From assembly GCF_035582795.1 (NCBI RefSeq), contig NC_134365.1:38234135-38298134 (forward strand): a stretch of DNA of 64,000 nucleotides, written 5' to 3'. Both the position numbers and the translations under genes were made by a program. The notes below the pieces were generated by a model. The model had not been told where the DNA came from. It searched no databases and saw nothing but the letters and a program-made list of their open reading frames with translations. How positions within the stretch are numbered: the first letter of the stretch is position 1; each line of letters begins with the position of its first letter. Source of the DNA: Mycteria americana (lineage: Eukaryota > Chordata > Aves > Ciconiiformes > Ciconiidae). Shown here one piece after another: positions 59,601 through 64,000 of this stretch.

Positions 59601-60971
59601 GTTGATTTGCCCACAAGCAACATGAACTTGTCTTGCAAAAGATGCACACTTTCCAGAAGGTGTTTTGCCAAAGAATCCATACAGAAGTCACATGCTAACA
59701 CAAGTTTGGGTGTTTTTCAAGATTTAGAAAGATATGCAAGTTTGGGTGCAAGTGATGACTGCATTTCAGATAATCCTAATCAGAAGGTTGAAAAGACAAC
59801 ATCACCCTTCCAAAGGGAAGCCAAGTGATAATGTACTGCAGTCAGACACCTGACGTCAGTCCTTTGGTGTGAAGGCCACTTACTGCAGGTTCCAAGTAGT
59901 TATGTCTCAAACAAAAAGTAACACTCTATGAAGCACTTAAACTGCCTAAAATAGCCCTCTTAGCCTAACTGCTAGTGAGCAATGATTTATTTATTTTTGG
60001 CTAGTTTGCTCTCAAAATAATTTACCTTCAACAATCTAATCAACACAAGATGTTAGACAATTCAAGACATTTGGAGGTTAGAGACAGATCAACTCTACTG
60101 TGGTGCCCTGGTTTTTTGTGGATTTTTTTTTTTAATGTTACTTTTGTTCATATATTAAAACAGACTTAAGAGTTAGCTCAAAACACAGGCACGGTTATAT
60201 GAATACTTGTTAGTCTCAACACTCTTGTTTAACTCACTAGGAAGCCTATATTAAACCCCAAGAGTTTTTTCAGTAGTACGTAGTAACCCATTTCAGCATT
60301 TCAAACTAGAAGGAGGTTGAAATTGCATTCTTGTTTGCAAGCTACCAAAGCTGTCCTACAAAATTCATTGGTCTCATTTGAAGTGGTCTCATTGAAAGAG
60401 AATATTTAGCATACGGATTTTAATTCTGCACGAGACACTTGCTAGTCAGATCCTACAGTTTTGACTAATGCCTTCCTATGCTATTTTGGGCTAGTTTGCT
60501 ATTGTCATTAACAGCTTTGAGCTCAATACAGGAAACCTATAATTAAACATAGCTTTTAAGAAAGTCTGTGACACTGAATATGGGTGAGCATTACTGTGCA
60601 ATAGCACCTGCCTATCTAACCCAACTCAAATATGCATTTATTGATTTTTAGAACAAAATAGACTGTTCAGATTCACAGGCATAGGTTCACCTCTGTGCCT
60701 GTGATATGAAAAGGTACTTGAAAGACAAAGGTGGTAATCAACTATCTGAGCAAGACAGATTAGCTGTGTCTAATGATTTAGTTACAGTTCAGCTGTAAAA
60801 TACATATTGCACAAGGCAACCAGCTAAAGACAAGGTTTTTTCTTCCGCACAGGGTTTGAATAGCCCATTACAAGTCTTGCAGCTGCGATCAGCGAGAATT
60901 AGAGACAGACCTGCTGCAGTCACTGGAGAAGCTGGTCAGTGGGAGCTGATTGCAAGAGGTTCTTAAGTGCC
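56638..60971. other. 3' UTRs and intergenic DNA between two convergent genes
   Basis: No coding exon is recognised. On the plus strand AATAAA occurs at 57558-57563, 57584-57589 and 57837-57842 as possible signals for the APMAP-like transcript. On the minus strand possible signals (TTTATT on plus) for GNS include 60637-60642, 59986-59995 and 57714-57719. Which are used cannot be decided here. The plus-strand open frame at 59550-59828 (92 codons) has no recognised homology and lies in what is probably antisense to the GNS 3' UTR. Confidence 0.55.
57558..57589 (+). terminator. Two candidate polyadenylation signals for the APMAP-like gene
   Basis: AATAAA at 57558-57563 and again at 57584-57589, about 0.9 kb after the stop codon. 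No closer canonical signal was seen on this strand. Confidence 0.35.
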
Positions 60972-61047
60972 TTATAAGGACTGTGCAGAAAACCTCCGAG
61001 CCCGAACACCGTGATTGCTGAACATGAGCCGTGGGTCAAACCTGTAC
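60972..61047 (-). CDS. GNS: GNS terminal coding exon
   Basis: 76 bases: one base of a split glycine codon, 24 codons and TAA (complement of 60972-60974). Acceptor TTCTATAG read on the minus strand. It ends RRFSAQSL, slightly different from the RRFSKHLL end I recall for human. Confidence 0.95.
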
Positions 61048-64000
61048 CTATAGAAAGGAACAGAGTCTGTGTGAGCTGTGACCAACACTTCTAGAAATAA
61101 CTTATTTCTAGAATAAGTCTGGTACAAGGCTACACGTATATTTGCTTTCTTGACAGTATGCAGTAGGGACAATCTCTCTACATATTACAACAGATGAATT
61201 ATAACAACACACAACTAAGGAGCTGATAGTCGCCAAAGAAATAAATACTAGCTACAACATACCAACAGCATATTGGCATGTATAACATTAAGCATTCAGG
61301 AAATGCATTTAACAGCAAGCTTTGCTGCCTCAAACTACAAACTTCTGTAGCACAACTGTAAGGACATTTTAAATAGCACTTAAAAAAGCTTCAGTCCAAA
61401 TGATTACTGAATTTTGAGGTAAGAAGTGCTATTCACTTACAACAGCTGACTAACATACAGCTTAGGTCCTGCAGGAAACATTCTTTGCTAGCAGCATCTC
61501 CAGGAACAATCATAGCAAGTATTTGGGAAATTCCTGCCTACAGAAACCTGCAGAGCTTCCCCTTGTTTGCAGGCAAACCTGAGGTCACTTGTCTCTGACT
61601 ACTCAGCACAGCTGTAAGCTTCAGCTATTCTAAGTCAACAATGGCTGACAAGATTAAAGGAGTAGTAGTAATACCATCAAGTTATATTTGGTACGTTAAA
61701 TTAAAATAGAGATTAAACATTAGAAAAGAAGCATCAAGAAAGCTTCTCTATTAAACAACAGGATGTATGTCAGTAATATTATATTCCATCATAAATACCC
61801 TCTATAAAAGTTTAATTTTAAAAATATATAGTTCTATTTAAAAGTATTATAATAATTAATTGAACCAGTGTTTACCCGGGATCGAAGACACCTGGTGTAC
61901 GGCAAGTTGCTCCTGAACAGGACTGCAGCATCATTAATCGATAGTTCATCTTTTCTAGAATTTCTTGATCAATCGTTTTAGCAATGTTATTGATCTGGTG
62001 TGGATCTGCAGTCAAGTTATACACTTCCACAAACACCTGGAGAAGAAAGTTCCTGCACTGTATTAAGTCCTAAATGCTGATTAACATTTAATCATATTAT
62101 TTGGGAAGAACACTATAACAGCATATAGTCTCAACTGTTATTTTCAACTACATTGCAGCATCCCCACACATAAGCCATACTTAGCCATGTGGCTAAGCAG
62201 TCAAAGACAGGAAAGTGTGTAGGTAAAGCTAAAGTTTTGTGATAGTACGGTATTGTTGGAAAGTTTTTACTTCCAGCTGAAGTGCTCATCCGCTACACTG
62301 TGGATTTTTTTCTAACACATAAATGGAACCCATCTAATGACTGTAAAACCACAGCAAGAGGCCATGGCTAAGCTGGCTGTCTTTTCATTAATGGATCTCA
62401 AAATACAATCAAAATACAATCTCATGACCATCACAGCACCATTATATGCTCATCAGGCACTTCCAGCTCTCAAACTCAGACAGGTGTCTTGACTACATGT
62501 ACAAAATATGCTGAGCACAAGTACGCTATAACCCTAACACAAGAAAGCTTTTTTGTGTGTGCACATTTTGAGAAGATTTTTTTGTGTGCTTTGAGAAGGT
62601 TTATCTGGAGGATTTTAGGGTGGAGTTGTTTTTTGGTACATTAAATCTCTAAACCATTCCATGGGACAAATACTTGCCAAACATATCAAGAATTCAGCCG
62701 AGGTTTTGTCTGCACTAGATAGGGTGGGAGGCATGACTGCAGATGATGTTGATTAAAACTGGCTGGGTTGTGTCTAACTTAAAGATGCATCTGGACAGAC
62801 TTTGGTTGCAAGCTTGCTTGTAAGGTTCACTGCAAGGTTTTAAAAGCCACATTGCTGCATCTTCCCCTATACCATTAGTCTTAATTTTGCTGACCTAGCT
62901 AAGCTGAATGACCCAGAAATGCCACAGCCATACCTTCTTACTGCGAAAAAAAAAAGTGACACGAGGTGTATTATCAGATCAACTTTGGAGTCTACTTTTA
63001 CAACGAAAGCTGCAACACTCATTTAACTTCATCATAAATGGTCAGAAAGTGGAATAATGAAGGGCAGGGTCTGCTAATCAGCATCTTGGTCTCCTATACA
63101 GTCTTCCTTGCTATCTTACTGCAAAAACCACCTTGTGGGATTTACTCCCCTGCTCTAAGTTGTTCATTGTAGACTATCAGAAGATGTTTTGTGTGGTGGC
63201 ATGATAACTGGGGATACCGCCTGTTTATGCATTTATTGCACATCTGCTGACAATGCAGTTTATTAGCTTTGTGACCCGGTCGCCTCACACCCAATATGCT
63301 CTCTGAAGCAACTGTGTGCAAATGGGCACAAGTAAAGATCAGCCCTGTAACACACCAAGTTTTGTGCATACAGCGGGTGCTCCACTAGCGAGATTTGAAC
63401 AGTTTCTGAAGTGGGACATTATGTCCCTTATACCCAAACAACTTAAGATAAGGTTAGAGACCTTTCTCACAGTTGTAACTTAAATACTTGTTTTGCCAGG
63501 CAAATAAGTGAGCAATAGAAGAGAAATGATCAGCCTGGGATTTCAGTTCTTCCCGAGGAAAGGAGTTGCCACTGAACATAGGAATAGCAGAGGTACAGTG
63601 TAACAGAAAATGTTTGTCGTACAGAAGACTCTGCCACGTGGAATTAGGGTAGGACAGAGAGCAGAACCCAGCCCCAGCGCAGCTCCCCATGAGGCTGTTA
63701 GGTGATACCAGAAGGCGATAATCATAGTTTAGGCTATTGTCCCTTCCTCACTCCCCTCCCACCCCCTCTCCCTGTTTTTTTTCTTCCCAGAACCCCACCA
63801 GAGTTTTGGTCAAACATTCTCACCAGCAGATAAATACTTCACTGTTTATCCTGCAAGCAATGCTAGTCTGCTTTTCAGAGTACTTTATGGAAACCTTGAG
63901 AGCAGATAAGAGTGCAGACAGTCGCTAGCACAGTTGTGAACAGTTCACATCTGCTACTCAGACTTACCTCCCGGTCATCAAATTCACAGTACTGCAGATC
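60972..64000 (-). CDS. GNS: GNS, N-acetylglucosamine-6-sulfatase (last three coding exons, partial)
   Basis: GNS is the lysosomal sulfatase that removes 6-sulfate from N-acetylglucosamine ends of heparan and keratan sulfate; its loss causes mucopolysaccharidosis IIID in humans. Three minus-strand pieces join in phase: 63968-64000 ([11 protein letters not shown]), 61876-62036 ([14 protein letters not shown] to GVFDPG) and 60972-61047 ([13 protein letters not shown] to the stop). This is the conserved C-terminus ([44 protein letters not shown]). The catalytic CxxxR formylglycine motif is in the N-terminal part outside the window. NLTADP contains an N-glycosylation sequon. The gene runs tail-to-tail against the APMAP-like gene, with its promoter beyond the right edge. 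Confidence 0.95.
61048..61875 (-). other. GNS last intron
   Basis: GT-AG intron on the minus strand (GTAAAC donor). No other feature is recognised. Confidence 0.9.
61876..62036 (-). CDS. GNS: GNS penultimate coding exon
   Basis: 161 bases, phase 0 start, encoding [20 protein letters not shown] through [11 protein letters not shown] to GVFDP and two bases of a glycine codon. Acceptor CTTCTCCAG on the minus strand. Confidence 0.96.
62037..63967 (-). other. GNS intron
   Basis: GT-AG intron on the minus strand (GTAAGT donor at 63967). Open frames at 63142-63928 on either strand have no recognised homology and are taken as intron shadows. Confidence 0.85.
63968..64000 (-). CDS. GNS: GNS coding exon, cut by the window edge
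   Basis: The last 33 bases of an exon encoding [11 protein letters not shown], followed by a GTAAGT donor. It continues past the right end of the window. Confidence 0.92.

Noticed and set aside
59550..59828. 92-codon plus-strand open frame between the convergent genes
   Set aside because: The peptide is not recognised, has no evident splice context or ATG start, and lies where the GNS 3' UTR is expected on the other strand.
1..64000. CRISPR arrays, bacterial operons, riboswitches, or tRNA and rRNA genes
   Set aside because: Nothing of this kind was recognised. The window is vertebrate nuclear DNA, although a small RNA gene could be missed by eye.

Overview
This window is nuclear DNA from a bird. 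The evidence is spliced vertebrate genes with GT-AG introns, two well-preserved CR1 LINE 3' ends with the typical ATTCTGTG tail, several older CR1 remnants, and a gene order matching the RASSF3-GNS neighbourhood. The species cannot be fixed from the sequence alone.

Layout. Positions 1 to 38979 hold no coding exon that I can recognise and are read as the long first intron of RASSF3. They contain two young CR1 copies (5603-6330 and 12797-13468, both plus strand), older CR1 fragments, a TA microsatellite, G/T-rich and G-quadruplex-prone tracts, and one GC-rich patch near 6590-7130. The last four coding exons of RASSF3 (38980-42427, plus) encode the RA and SARAH domains and are followed by a 3' UTR ending near 44.78 kb. 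About 0.8 kb later a CpG island (45541-46020) starts a second plus-strand gene. I reconstruct it as a nine-exon, 402-residue paralogue of adipocyte plasma membrane-associated protein (APMAP), a membrane-anchored strictosidine-synthase-like beta-propeller (45688-56637). After 4.3 kb without recognised exons, the 3' end of GNS (lysosomal N-acetylglucosamine-6-sulfatase) lies on the minus strand (60972-64000) and continues beyond the right edge.

The three genes do not form a pathway. RASSF3 is a Ras-association/SARAH scaffold of the Hippo-kinase network, the APMAP-like gene is a predicted membrane hydrolase-fold protein, and GNS degrades heparan and keratan sulfate in lysosomes. The most notable points are the APMAP-like gene itself, which from memory is absent between RASSF3 and GNS in mammals, and its first exon. 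The start codon there lies inside a 45-bp-arm, nearly perfect GC-rich hairpin whose only mismatch is the T of the ATG. The same gene also uses a GC-AG intron. All exon calls come from reading splice sites, phase and protein resemblance by eye; no alignment was run.
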